From Halorhabdus amylolytica (GTDB taxonomy: Archaea > Halobacteriota > Halobacteria > Halobacteriales > Haloarculaceae): 62,944 nt of DNA. The notes beneath the pieces were generated by a model. That model made no database searches. It was not told the DNA's origin and was given only the letters and a program-made list of their open reading frames with translations. The DNA is taken from contig NZ_SPQG01000007.1 in the NCBI RefSeq assembly GCF_004944975.1, positions 107,320 to 170,263 of the forward strand, given 5' to 3'. Both the position numbers and the translations under genes were made by a program. Below, piece after piece: positions 54,983-62,944 of this stretch (positions within the stretch are counted from its first letter, which is position 1; the number at the start of each line of letters is the position of its first letter).

Positions 54983-55366
54983 ATGACACGGAGCGATCCC
55001 GACGCCCAGCGGAACGTGCTGGGCGACCCGCTCGAACCCTGCAGCGAAATCCTCTCGACCGGCTATCAGCGCGACGGCCACTGCACCGCTGTCCCCGGTG
55101 ACCGCGGTGCCCATCACCTCTGTGCGGAGATGACCCAGGACTTCCTGGAGTTCTCGCGCAAGCAGGGCAACGACCTGATCACGCCGCGGCCGGAACTGGA
55201 CTTTCCTGGACTGAATCCCAAGGATCGTTGGTGTCTCTGCGTCGGCCGCTGGTTGGAAGCCCGCGAGGCCGATGTTGCTCCGCCTGTCGTCTTCGAAGCG
55301 ACCAACGAGACTGTCCTCGAAGAAATCGATCTGGAGACGTTAGAAGCTCACGCGGTCGAGTTCTGA
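54983..55366 (+). CDS. DUF2237 family protein
   Basis: A 127-residue protein. NVLGDPLEPCSEILSTGYQR, TAVPGDRGAHHLCAEMTQDF and GNDLITPRPELDFPGLNPKD are the DUF2237 blocks, with DRWCLCVGRWLEA and the final APPVVFEATN. Conserved Cys and His suggest a bound metal or a redox role. The function is unknown. The ATG at 54983 matches the family N-terminus; its stop is 24 bases from the end of the convergent dtdA gene. Confidence 0.82.
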   Translation: MTRSDPDAQRNVLGDPLEPCSEILSTGYQRDGHCTAVPGDRGAHHLCAEMTQDFLEFSRKQGNDLITPRPELDFPGLNPKDRWCLCVGRWLEAREADVAPPVVFEATNETVLEEIDLETLEAHAVEF

Positions 55367-55389
55367 TCGACTACCGTTCGATCGCCCGA

Positions 55390-56763
55390 TCAGACTGGGA
55401 ACGTCTCTTTGCGCTCCCGACTGACCGCCTCGGGTTCGACGGTCTCGCCGTCCACGTCGACGGCCTGCCCGTTCGCCAGCCTTCCGAACTTCGGCCCCTC
55501 CGGGACGCCCGCCTCTGTCGCGAGTCCGGGATCGAACGCTTCTTTCCTCGCGACGACCTGCTCGTCTTCGACGATCACTTCGTCGTAATCCGATCGGAGT
55601 ACGTCCGCGAGCGTTTCGACCAAGGCCGTCCGATCTCCTTCCTCGGCGACGGCAGCCCGGTCACCGACCAGCGTGGCGCTCTGTTCGGTGGTGAACGCCA
55701 GCGCGACCTTCTCGACGGCCTCCCGGGTCGCCTCGCGGTCGATCCCCTGGGCCTCGTCGAGTAGTTCCCCTGGAACCTCGACGATTTCGAAGGGGCCGTC
55801 GTAACCCCGGGCCGGCTCGCCGAACCGAAGGCCGTCGTCGACGGACGCCAGTCGATCCTCGACGCGACCGGCGAACGCCAGCGGGACGGCCTCGACGGCT
55901 CGAAGCCACGTCTCGCCGACGGTCTCGTAGCCCAGTTCGTCGATCGCCCGCTCGACTCGGGGCCACTCCCCGTCGATCAGGGCGTATTCGGCCGTGCTCT
56001 CTTCGAAGGCGGCTCGAAGGACGTCCTCGTTCCCGAGTGGATCCCCGAGTTCGTCCAGACCCCAGTCGGCGGCGACGTGGCCGACCGCCCAGTCAGTCTC
56101 GTGGACGATCCGCTCGAAGCGCGGGGCGTAGTGGTTGCCGCCAAACCCGACGAGATGCCGGCGAGCGCTGGAGCTACCGTCCTCCCGTGGTGCGTCGGGA
56201 ACCGTCCCGCGGAGGTCGAGGATGGCCCGCGCGGCGGCTTTCGCGGCGTCGGGATCGTCCCACTGCTCGGGACCGCTGCCGATCTCGACGAACAGGGATG
56301 GCACGCCGATGTCGGTCGGACCGTGGTGGGTACATTCCATGCCTATCTCGTAGTCTTCCGGCGCATGCTCGGCCAGCGCGTCGAGGACGCGACTGTGGGC
56401 GTTGGGGGCAGCGCGGGCGAGATCGCGATCTGTACCGCCGTACTCGGCCGGTCCGAAATTCCCGGTGTGGTGGGCTGTCAACAGCGGACCGGTCTCGCCG
56501 GAGTGACGGGACGCAAAGACGACGAGATCGGGATCGTCGAAGACCGCTGCCACGCCGTCGAGTTCGAGGTGCCACTCCTCGAAGGTCCGCATCTCGAAGC
56601 CGTCCGTGCGGTAGACGTCGCCACCACCGTCGGCCGGCATTCGGTCGTCGTCACGGAACGTCGTCCAGTCCGCCACAGCGAGTAGCTGTTCGTGGATGTG
56701 TTCGGACGCGCGATCTTCGGCCGAGACGACGATACCGACGGTTCGCGTGGGACGTTCGGTCAT
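55390..56763 (-). CDS. dtdA: Archaeal D-aminoacyl-tRNA deacylase
   Basis: A 457-residue protein of the GEK1/DtdA family. VGIVVSAEDRASEHIHEQLL begins the fold. VFASRHSGETGPLLTAHHTG, MECTHHGPTDIGVPSLFVEI and LVGFGGNHYAPRFERI carry the conserved His and Glu residues of the metal-dependent site. The C-terminal ~170 residues are a haloarchaeal extension (VPLAFAGRVEDRLASV and onward). It removes D-amino acids from mischarged tRNA. It overlaps the antiporter gene by four bases, so they are translated together. Confidence 0.9.
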   Translation of the reverse strand: MTERPTRTVGIVVSAEDRASEHIHEQLLAVADWTTFRDDDRMPADGGGDVYRTDGFEMRTFEEWHLELDGVAAVFDDPDLVVFASRHSGETGPLLTAHHTGNFGPAEYGGTDRDLARAAPNAHSRVLDALAEHAPEDYEIGMECTHHGPTDIGVPSLFVEIGSGPEQWDDPDAAKAAARAILDLRGTVPDAPREDGSSSARRHLVGFGGNHYAPRFERIVHETDWAVGHVAADWGLDELGDPLGNEDVLRAAFEESTAEYALIDGEWPRVERAIDELGYETVGETWLRAVEAVPLAFAGRVEDRLASVDDGLRFGEPARGYDGPFEIVEVPGELLDEAQGIDREATREAVEKVALAFTTEQSATLVGDRAAVAEEGDRTALVETLADVLRSDYDEVIVEDEQVVARKEAFDPGLATEAGVPEGPKFGRLANGQAVDVDGETVEPEAVSRERKETFPV

Positions 56764-58133
56764 CGGTCACTCAGATCGAAGTCGCTCCGGCGACCGAACG
56801 CCGTCTGGACCACTTCAGCGGTCATGCCGAGCATCTCCCTGACTGCCTGGCGACGGTGGACGAACATCGCCAGTCCGACGAGGAGGTAGACGGCGGTGTA
56901 GCCGAGCAGGATCTGGTGGCTGACTGCTTCGGGATGGGCCAACGAGAGGACGTTCAACACCATGAACTCGGCGAACACCTGGGTCACGAACAATACGAGC
57001 AACGCGACGGCCTCCCGGAGGCTGATGTTGAAGTTGACCAGGATCGCCAGTGCGAAAAAGGACTGTGCGGCTGTGATCCAGATCTCCAGTTGCTGTTTGT
57101 AGTCGAATTCGAGGACGCCGAGGTGTCCGGCCGCGATCGAGTAGACGACTGCGAGTGTCCCGATCAGCAGCGTCCACTGGTTGAGCTTCGAGGAGATCAG
57201 GGCGTTGAACCCGGCCGAGGATCGGGCCTTGTTGACCAGATAGACGACGACGATCAACTCGGGGGACTCACTGGCCAACGGGGCGATCCACTGGATCATG
57301 AAGAACTTCGGCACGCCGTACTGGAGACCAAGCTTCTCGAGTCCGTGGGCGAACGGTTCGACGGCGATCAGGATCATAATGCCCGAGTAGATGAACAGCC
57401 CGAGTACGGTCGCGATCCGCTTGGGCTTGTGGTAGGACTGGAGGTAGCCCGGGACGCCGATCTGTTCTTCCTCTGTTTCGATCCCGGACCGAATGATGAT
57501 CAGGATGTAGCTCACGTAGATGCCGACGAGAACGACAGTGTCGATCAGGTCGATGCCGCCGCCCAGCGGGACGAGAAACGCCCACAGCGTCGCCAACCAG
57601 AGGAACGTGATCTCGGTCGTCAGCGCCCTGTCCAGGGTGACGACATCGGCGAGAAAGCCGTCCCGGAACTCGACCGATTCGTCCCGGACTCTGTAGGCAC
57701 GATAGACGGTAAACAGCGCGATCCCGGACCAGCCCAGGCCGATGAGAATCCGGTTTGCGCCGGTCATGTTTGCGATGGCGAGGTTCCCGGCCTCCGCGCC
57801 GGCAGCTGTTCCTGCCTGTGCGCCGGCGTTCCAGGCGTAGAAGGCGTCGACGGCGTACTCCGGGGCCACCGCCAGGACCGCGAGAACGGCGAGTGCGAAC
57901 GCCCGGGGGACGTCCTTCTCGGCGGTCTCGGCCCCCCACGCGAGCAGGAACGACGCGCCGACGACGGCCAGCCCGGTCACCAGGACGGTCAGGCCCGTCG
58001 AGAGTGTGATGGCCGACCCGGGTGCCAACAATTCGGCACGGACGGCCAGCCGCGAGCTCTCGACGACGACCCAGGGCAGCGAGAGCAACACTGCCCCTGC
58101 GACGGCAGTCAGCGGATGGCGTAAACGGGACAC
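56760..58133 (-). CDS. Sodium/calcium exchanger-family membrane protein
   Basis: About 457 residues from a GTG ending at 58133; an upstream ATG would add 59 doubtful residues. Twelve or so membrane segments. The first alpha repeat is AVAPEYAVDAFYAWNAG with IANMTGANRILIG; the second is APLASESPELIVVVYLV with GFNALISSKLNQWTLLIG, both as in CaCA antiporters. It probably exchanges Ca2+ or another cation for Na+ or H+. It follows dtdA in the same operon, an arrangement with no obvious functional link. Confidence 0.8.
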   Translation of the reverse strand: MSRLRHPLTAVAGAVLLSLPWVVVESSRLAVRAELLAPGSAITLSTGLTVLVTGLAVVGASFLLAWGAETAEKDVPRAFALAVLAVLAVAPEYAVDAFYAWNAGAQAGTAAGAEAGNLAIANMTGANRILIGLGWSGIALFTVYRAYRVRDESVEFRDGFLADVVTLDRALTTEITFLWLATLWAFLVPLGGGIDLIDTVVLVGIYVSYILIIIRSGIETEEEQIGVPGYLQSYHKPKRIATVLGLFIYSGIMILIAVEPFAHGLEKLGLQYGVPKFFMIQWIAPLASESPELIVVVYLVNKARSSAGFNALISSKLNQWTLLIGTLAVVYSIAAGHLGVLEFDYKQQLEIWITAAQSFFALAILVNFNISLREAVALLVLFVTQVFAEFMVLNVLSLAHPEAVSHQILLGYTAVYLLVGLAMFVHRRQAVREMLGMTAEVVQTAFGRRSDFDLSDR

Positions 58134-58250
58134 ACCCCATCGATCGACCCCTCTGAAAGAATGTCTTGCGAAGTCAACTCCATCCTGTGAGATGTTCACA
58201 CCCGAACCCGAACCACCGTGGTTTTGATCACCCCGGTCGTTCGCTGTCCC

Positions 58251-59048
58251 ATGGACGTCTACGGACTCATCGGCAATCCGGTCGAACACTCCCTCTCGCC
58301 GCCCATGCACGAGGCAGCCTACGAGGAACTGGGGCTCTACGCCCGCTACGTCACCTTCGAGCCACCGAAAGACGCAGCTGGCGACGCGATCGGGGCAGCC
58401 GAGACACTCGGACTCGCCGGCCTGAACGTCACGATCCCGTTCAAGGAAGCTGTCCTCGACGCCGTCGAGCCGGACGATCTGGCGGCCCGGATCGGGGCTG
58501 TCAACACGATTGACCTTTCAGGTGATCGGCCGACGGGTCACAATACCGACGCGATCGGTGCCGTCCGTGCGCTGGAAGAACACGACGTCGCCATCGAGGG
58601 ATCGGCGGTCGTCGTCGGGGCCGGCGGTGCGGGCCGGGCGGTCTCGTTCGGTCTGGCTGAGGAGGGGATGGAGGTCGCGATCGCCAATCGAACCGTAGAG
58701 AAAGCTCACGACCTCGCGGCGGAGGTTCCCGGCGCAAGCGGTCACGGGATCGATACCCTGTCGGACCTGTTGTCAGGGGCGGACGTGCTGGTCAACGCGA
58801 CCAGCGTCGGCATGGACGAGGACCGATCGCCGGTCCCCGCCGACGCGCTCCACGCCGAACTGGCGGTACTTGACGCGGTTTACAGCCCCATCGAGACGCG
58901 TCTGCTGCGTGACGCCGCCCAAACGGGTGCGACGACGGTCGACGGTGCCTGGATGTTGCTGTTCCAGGGCGTCGAGGCGTTCGAGCGCTGGACCGGGCAG
59001 GCGGCTCCTGTCGAGGAGATGAACCGAGCGCTACGTGGACGCCTTTAA
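58251..59048 (+). CDS. aroE: Shikimate dehydrogenase
   Basis: A 265-residue protein. [20 protein letters not shown] and [12 protein letters not shown] (catalytic Lys) form the shikimate site, GHNTDAIG has the catalytic Asp, and [16 protein letters not shown] with ANRT is the NADP-binding loop. [15 protein letters not shown] and [12 protein letters not shown] complete the family set. It reduces 3-dehydroshikimate in aromatic amino acid synthesis. The chorismate-using pair downstream belongs to the same branch. Confidence 0.95.
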   Translation: MDVYGLIGNPVEHSLSPPMHEAAYEELGLYARYVTFEPPKDAAGDAIGAAETLGLAGLNVTIPFKEAVLDAVEPDDLAARIGAVNTIDLSGDRPTGHNTDAIGAVRALEEHDVAIEGSAVVVGAGGAGRAVSFGLAEEGMEVAIANRTVEKAHDLAAEVPGASGHGIDTLSDLLSGADVLVNATSVGMDEDRSPVPADALHAELAVLDAVYSPIETRLLRDAAQTGATTVDGAWMLLFQGVEAFERWTGQAAPVEEMNRALRGRL

Positions 59049-59072
59049 GTCCCGGCGCTCGTATCACCGCAC

Positions 59073-59681
59073 ATGGGACTCATCGATCGACTCAAAGCTG
59101 CCCTCGGGCTGGAACCCCGCGAGTCCGCACGCACCCGCCAAACTGGGGAGTCGAGTGGCCAAGACGTCGCCGTCACGGTCGAACACGAACCCGATACCGC
59201 CAGTGAGGACGCCGTGAAGGGGACCGGAACGGATGCGGACGGATCCGCCGACGAGATGGACGAACCGGCCGCGGAACCGGACGAACCGACCGAAGACGAC
59301 GAATCGGCGGCCACTGCGGATGCCGACGACGAGAGCGAGTCGGCAGCTACTGTCGATACCGACGAGAGCGAGTCGGTAACTTCGGATGACGACGAGAGTG
59401 AGTCGGTAACTTCGGATGACGACGAGAGTGAGACAATCACGGACGAAACTGACGCCGAGACGGAGGAGGGTGAAGAGAGCGAGGGGACCGCGGCAACATC
59501 CGAGGAAGCCCCCGACGTCCAGTCGATCGACGGGATCGGCCCGGCCTACGCGGAACGGCTCGGCGAGGCCGGCATTGAGACCGTCGCGGACCTCCGGGCG
59601 GCCGACGCCCCGACCATCGCTGAGGAAAGCGGGATCGCCGAGTCGCGTGTCTCGACGTGGATCGAGCGAGCCGGCCAGTAG
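59073..59681 (+). CDS. Acidic helix-hairpin-helix protein
   Basis: A 202-residue protein. It has a short amphipathic start ([18 protein letters not shown]), then a ~120-residue low-complexity linker of Asp, Glu, Ser and Thr, and last a helix-hairpin-helix domain ([20 protein letters not shown], then [18 protein letters not shown]). The HhH would bind DNA without sequence preference or another protein. A 30-base unit coding [10 protein letters not shown] is repeated perfectly at 59372-59431. The gene starts 24 bases after aroE and is probably co-transcribed. Role unknown. Confidence 0.75.
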   Translation: MGLIDRLKAALGLEPRESARTRQTGESSGQDVAVTVEHEPDTASEDAVKGTGTDADGSADEMDEPAAEPDEPTEDDESAATADADDESESAATVDTDESESVTSDDDESESVTSDDDESETITDETDAETEEGEESEGTAATSEEAPDVQSIDGIGPAYAERLGEAGIETVADLRAADAPTIAEESGIAESRVSTWIERAGQ

Positions 59682-59728
59682 CGTCCCGACCGCACCACGT
59701 ATATTTTCCCCACCCCTCCCGGTACTCA

Positions 59729-61231
59729 ATGAGCGAGCCGCGAGTGGTGACCGACCGGTCGACGTTCCGTGAGGTGGCGGCCGACGCGGGACCGGACGAT
59801 CGGATCCCTGTCGAGGCCCGCGTGACGGTCGCCGACCCCTTTGACGCCTATCGGCGCGCTCGGTCGGGCGAGGGCGGAGCGTTCCTCGAGACGAGCGGCG
59901 GCGCCGAGGGCTGGGGCTATTTCGGCGTCGATCCCGTCGAGTGGCTGACCGTCGACTCCGACGGGGCGGCGATCGATACGCTCGTCGATCGAATCGACCG
60001 GGAGGGACTCCGTCGGGGCGACTGCGAGATCCCCTACCCTTGTGGCGCGATCGGTTGGCTCTCCTATGACGCCGCCCGGGAGATCGAGGACTTGCCGGCC
60101 GATGCCGAGCGTGACCGTGATCTGCCGCGTCTACAGGTCGCCTTCTACGACGCCCTCGTCGCCTGGCGCGAACCTGCCGACTCGCCGGTCGAACTCCGGG
60201 TGACGGCCTGTCCGCGGATCGGGAGCGATGATAACTCCAGCGGTGTGGATCCCGACGTTGCCTTCGAACGTGGTCGCGACCGGGCCCGTTCGCTCGCCCG
60301 TGACCTGCTGGAGGGAGATCCCGCCGTGCCGGAGCCGCCCGCCGCCGGGCCGGTCCGATTCCGGAGCGACTGTGGCCGGGCGGCGTTCACCGATCGCGTC
60401 GACCGGGTCAAGCAGTACGTCCGCGACGGAGATACGTTCCAGGCGAACGTCTCTCACCGCCTCCGGGCACCGGCTGCGGTCCACCCGGTCGAGACCTTCG
60501 CCGCGCTCCGCGAGGGGAATCCGGCGCCGTACTCGGGCCTGCTGGAGTTCCCCGATGTCGATCTGGTGAGTGCGAGTCCCGAACTCCTGCTCCACCGGGT
60601 GGGCGATCGACTGGTGACGGAACCGATCGCCGGGACCCGACCGCGGGGCGCGACGCCTGCTGCAGACCGCGCGTTCGAGGCTGATCTGACCAGCGACGAG
60701 AAGGAGCGGGCAGAACACGCCATGCTGGTCGATCTCGAACGCAACGATCTCGGGAAGGTCAGCGAGTTCGGGAGCGTCGACGTCGCCGAGTACCGCCGGG
60801 TTGATCGCTACTCGGAGGTAATGCATCTGGTCTCGCTGGTCGAGGGGCGACTCCGGCCGGGGTGGGACCTGGCTGACGCGATCCGGGCGGTCTTCCCCGG
60901 CGGCACGATCACCGGCGCGCCCAAACCCCGCACGATGGCGATCATCGACGAGGTCGAGGCAACCCGGCGTGGCCCCTACACCGGGAGTATGGGCATCTTC
61001 GGACTCGACGACCGCGCGACGCTGAACATCGTCATCCGAACGCTCGTTCGCCACGACGAGGAGTACCACCTCCGGGTCGGCGCCGGAATCGTCCACGATT
61101 CCGTGCCCGACCGCGAGTACGACGAAACCCTCGACAAGGCCCGCGCGCTGGTGAACGCGGTCGGCGACGCGCTGGGCCGGGAGGTCAGTGTGGCCGATGC
61201 GAGCGACGACCGCGGGGGTGACCGGCAGTGA
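59729..61231 (+). CDS. Chorismate-utilising synthase, TrpE/PabB family
   Basis: A 500-residue protein. [12 protein letters not shown] and PYSGLLEF, then [30 protein letters not shown] and [20 protein letters not shown] form the chorismate-binding core. The PIAGT motif has Ala where PabB enzymes of enterobacteria have Lys, which favours anthranilate-type chemistry, but haloarchaeal pabB genes are not well separated from trpE by this residue. Its stop overlaps the start of its glutaminase partner by four bases. It makes anthranilate or aminodeoxychorismate. Confidence 0.85.
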   Translation: MSEPRVVTDRSTFREVAADAGPDDRIPVEARVTVADPFDAYRRARSGEGGAFLETSGGAEGWGYFGVDPVEWLTVDSDGAAIDTLVDRIDREGLRRGDCEIPYPCGAIGWLSYDAAREIEDLPADAERDRDLPRLQVAFYDALVAWREPADSPVELRVTACPRIGSDDNSSGVDPDVAFERGRDRARSLARDLLEGDPAVPEPPAAGPVRFRSDCGRAAFTDRVDRVKQYVRDGDTFQANVSHRLRAPAAVHPVETFAALREGNPAPYSGLLEFPDVDLVSASPELLLHRVGDRLVTEPIAGTRPRGATPAADRAFEADLTSDEKERAEHAMLVDLERNDLGKVSEFGSVDVAEYRRVDRYSEVMHLVSLVEGRLRPGWDLADAIRAVFPGGTITGAPKPRTMAIIDEVEATRRGPYTGSMGIFGLDDRATLNIVIRTLVRHDEEYHLRVGAGIVHDSVPDREYDETLDKARALVNAVGDALGREVSVADASDDRGGDRQ

Positions 61232-61884
61232 TCGATCCGATCCTCGTCATCGATAACTACGATTCGTTCGCGTACAACCTCGTCCAGTACGTCGGTGAGG
61301 CGCTGACAGACCGAATCGATCCCGAACTACGGCCGCCCGACCCCCGAGAGGCAGTCGTCGTCCGGCGCAACGACGCGATCGACGCGGCGGGGATCCGCGA
61401 CCTGGATCCCGCCGGCATCGTCGTCTCGCCGGGACCTGGAACGCCGGCGGACGCGGGCGTCTCCGAGGCAATCTTCGAACTCGACTATCCGGCGCTGGGG
61501 GTCTGTCTCGGCCATCAGGCGCTGTGTTCGGCAAACGGTGCGGCGGTCGGCCACGCACCGTCGGTCGTCCACGGCAAACCCTCGGCGGTGACCCACGACG
61601 GCCGGGGACTGTTCGCGTCGCTGCCTGATCCGATGGACGTCGGCCGGTATCACTCGCTGGCGATCGAACGTGCCGACCTGCCGGCCGTTCTCGAAGAGAC
61701 GGCCTGGACCGACGACGATGCCCAGATCGTCATGGGTGTCCGGCACCGCGAGCGCCCGCACGTCGGTGTGCAGTTCCACCCCGAGAGCATCCTAACGGAG
61801 GATGGGAAACAGCTCGTCGCGAACTTCCTCGCAATGGCGGACCGGGACAAACACACGGTAGCCGGCAACCGCTACACCAACTGA
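61228..61884 (+). CDS. Glutamine amidotransferase subunit, TrpG/PabA family
   Basis: A 218-residue class I glutaminase starting at a [36 protein letters not shown] and [16 protein letters not shown] (catalytic Cys) lead to [13 protein letters not shown] (catalytic His and Glu). It supplies ammonia to the synthase upstream. An aminotransferase (PabC), which would point to folate synthesis, does not follow. Confidence 0.88.
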   Translation: MIDPILVIDNYDSFAYNLVQYVGEALTDRIDPELRPPDPREAVVVRRNDAIDAAGIRDLDPAGIVVSPGPGTPADAGVSEAIFELDYPALGVCLGHQALCSANGAAVGHAPSVVHGKPSAVTHDGRGLFASLPDPMDVGRYHSLAIERADLPAVLEETAWTDDDAQIVMGVRHRERPHVGVQFHPESILTEDGKQLVANFLAMADRDKHTVAGNRYTN

Positions 61885-62245
61885 GCGATGAGGCCAACCG
61901 GGTCTGCGACCCACTCTTTCCGCCGGGAACGCTAAGTACGTCTCGACGGCCTCGTAGATTGCCCCAAGGTAACGTTTCTGTGGGTCTGTATTTCACGAGG
62001 ATGCAGCGACCAGAGTCCGGCCCAGGCTGGGTGTTTTCCACACAGTTGCCCGACAACCGCCAAGAAAGTGTTGCGCGGTATCGTCCCATCCTCTTGTTGC
62101 GGATGATCTTGTGTAATGTGGAGGGAAGGGTATCAATCATGCTCCTCATCTTGCTGTCTCTCACAGAGCAGAGTACGCCGCTATTGTTCATTCAAGTTAC
62201 AGGAATATGGTATTGGACCTACAAAGATAACCCCTATGCGAATAC
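61885..62245. other. Non-coding or degraded stretch
   Basis: One plus-strand open frame at 61959-62249 ends in hydrophobic text (ILLSLTEQSTPLLFIQVTGI) but has no family and no good start. It may be the end of a lost gene. Nothing else is seen. Confidence 0.3.
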
Positions 62246-62254
62246 TTAGCGTCG

Positions 62255-62393
62255 GCCTTGTTTAGACGCTCCTGAAAGTGTTGGTCAGTGGCTCTGTCGG
62301 ATGAACAGAACTAGTCCATGAGCGCCTCTCAACCCAATTTCTTTTTCCGAGAACGTCCGTGGTGGACGATCTACACCGCGTCTAAACAAGGCT
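62255..62393. mobile_element. 139-bp inverted-repeat element with 9-bp target duplication
   Basis: GCCTTGTTTAGACGC at 62256-62270 is exactly complementary to GCGTCTAAACAAGGC at 62378-62392, with one more end base on each side. The flanks CTTAGCGTC at 62246-62254 and 62394-62402 are identical, which marks a 9-bp target duplication. There is no gene inside. The ends differ from those of the 80-bp family. Confidence 0.85.
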
Positions 62394-62446
62394 CTTAGCG
62401 TCTATCTCGGACGTGGACCTCCGAGAGATCACATAGCAGCTCGCAA

Positions 62447-62647
62447 CTAGTTCCTCTCGGGATTATTGTATACCTGGGATAGTAGCTGCTGATCAGCGTA
62501 CCACCACACTACGAACACGACTCCTCCACCCGCAAGGGTGTACGGTACGGTCGGTGAGAGCGATGGAATCTGTGTTACTGCGATAGTAACCACTGCTATC
62601 CCAACGAGCAATAGGCCAAAGCTCAGGGCATATCGAACGATTCTCAT
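62447..62647 (-). CDS. Small two-span membrane protein, 66 aa
   Basis: The product has two hydrophobic segments (ALSFGLLLVGIAVVTIAVTQ and YTLAGGGVVFVVWWYAD) joined by a short loop with SLSPTVP, and a polar tail. No family is recognised. AT content rises here. The ATG ends at 62647 with no clear promoter. Confidence 0.5.
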   Translation of the reverse strand: MRIVRYALSFGLLLVGIAVVTIAVTQIPSLSPTVPYTLAGGGVVFVVWWYADQQLLSQVYNNPERN

Positions 62648-62944
62648 GGATTTTGGTCAGAATGTATTTTCATCTCCAGTTATAAGAAATCTTCCGCTAA
62701 TTGTGAAGTTATAAGTCAAATGTTCTCTAGCCGTTCGGCATAAATATAATAAAATTGGTATATATCGGATGTAGACTGTTACTCGTGAGGGTGAGGTATT
62801 CACGAACAGACAAACGTGTCATCATTCAATAACCATTCTCCGTCGATAAACGCTCAAATATCCAACTAGCCATCGTCTTATCCATTTACAGGCCGTGGTG
62901 AATCGCTAGACGTAGCTTGATTTCACTGTTTCACTGCCTGGTTG
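62648..62944. other. AT-rich gap at the right end of the window
   Basis: Nearly 300 bases with several A/T runs, such as AATATAATAAAATT near 62743, and no gene. The AT-rich character suggests a promoter or the edge of another island outside the window. Confidence 0.3.

Overview
The window looks like chromosomal DNA of a haloarchaeon. Most genes are GC-rich and encode strongly acidic proteins, TATA-box promoters lie about 25 bases before leaderless start codons, and several families are archaeal: an archaeal DtdA, an XPD-type Fe-S helicase, an RtcB paralogue and an AglB-like oligosaccharyltransferase. I saw no rRNA, tRNA or CRISPR array. I cannot name the species.

Region by region. (1) 1-6400: an RNA ligase, an RtcB paralogue, an HTH/MazF-type toxin-antitoxin pair, and three decayed genes: an acetyltransferase split by an 80-bp inverted-repeat element, a DUF433 gene with an internal stop, and a frameshifted, truncated glycosyltransferase. 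(2) 6500-22500: an AT-rich surface-glycan locus with four intact or membrane-type sugar transferases, a Wzx-like flippase, an O-antigen ligase/polymerase-like protein, two alkaline-phosphatase-fold hydrolases, a decayed IS6-like transposase and a 998-residue AglB paralogue ending in a LamG-like domain. (3) 22900-27900: a defence/mobile patch with an AbiE-like pair, a VapBC pair, a lone TnpB element and gene fragments. (4) 28000-34000: sugar epimerase, polyprenyl-phosphate sugar transferase, VanZ-like protein, UppP-like phosphatase and two membrane proteins, which probably serve lipid-carrier steps for the glycan locus. (5) 34200-42500: AN1-rhomboid protease, endonuclease V, SDR, glycerate kinase, an HTH/PIN pair, a Get3/ArsA ATPase and hybrid cluster protein. 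(6) 42700-44750: a small AT-rich island with a GT2 transferase, flanked by a MazF-like gene split by the 80-bp element and by the stump of a Tat-secreted protein. (7) 44900-61900: ordinary housekeeping genes (XPD helicase, PncC/CinA-C, rhodanese, PHP, ThiC, DtdA, cation antiporter, AroE, chorismate-utilising enzyme plus its glutaminase). (8) 61900-62944: mostly non-coding, with a 139-bp inverted-repeat element flanked by 9-bp direct repeats.

The most unusual signals are a non-autonomous 80-bp element family found in three copies. Two copies interrupt genes, and removing each one with a single 3-bp repeat restores the reading frame exactly. The other main signal is the LamG-tailed oligosaccharyltransferase, which lacks a recognisable WWDYG motif and sits in a locus that also carries O-antigen-style flippase and ligase genes.
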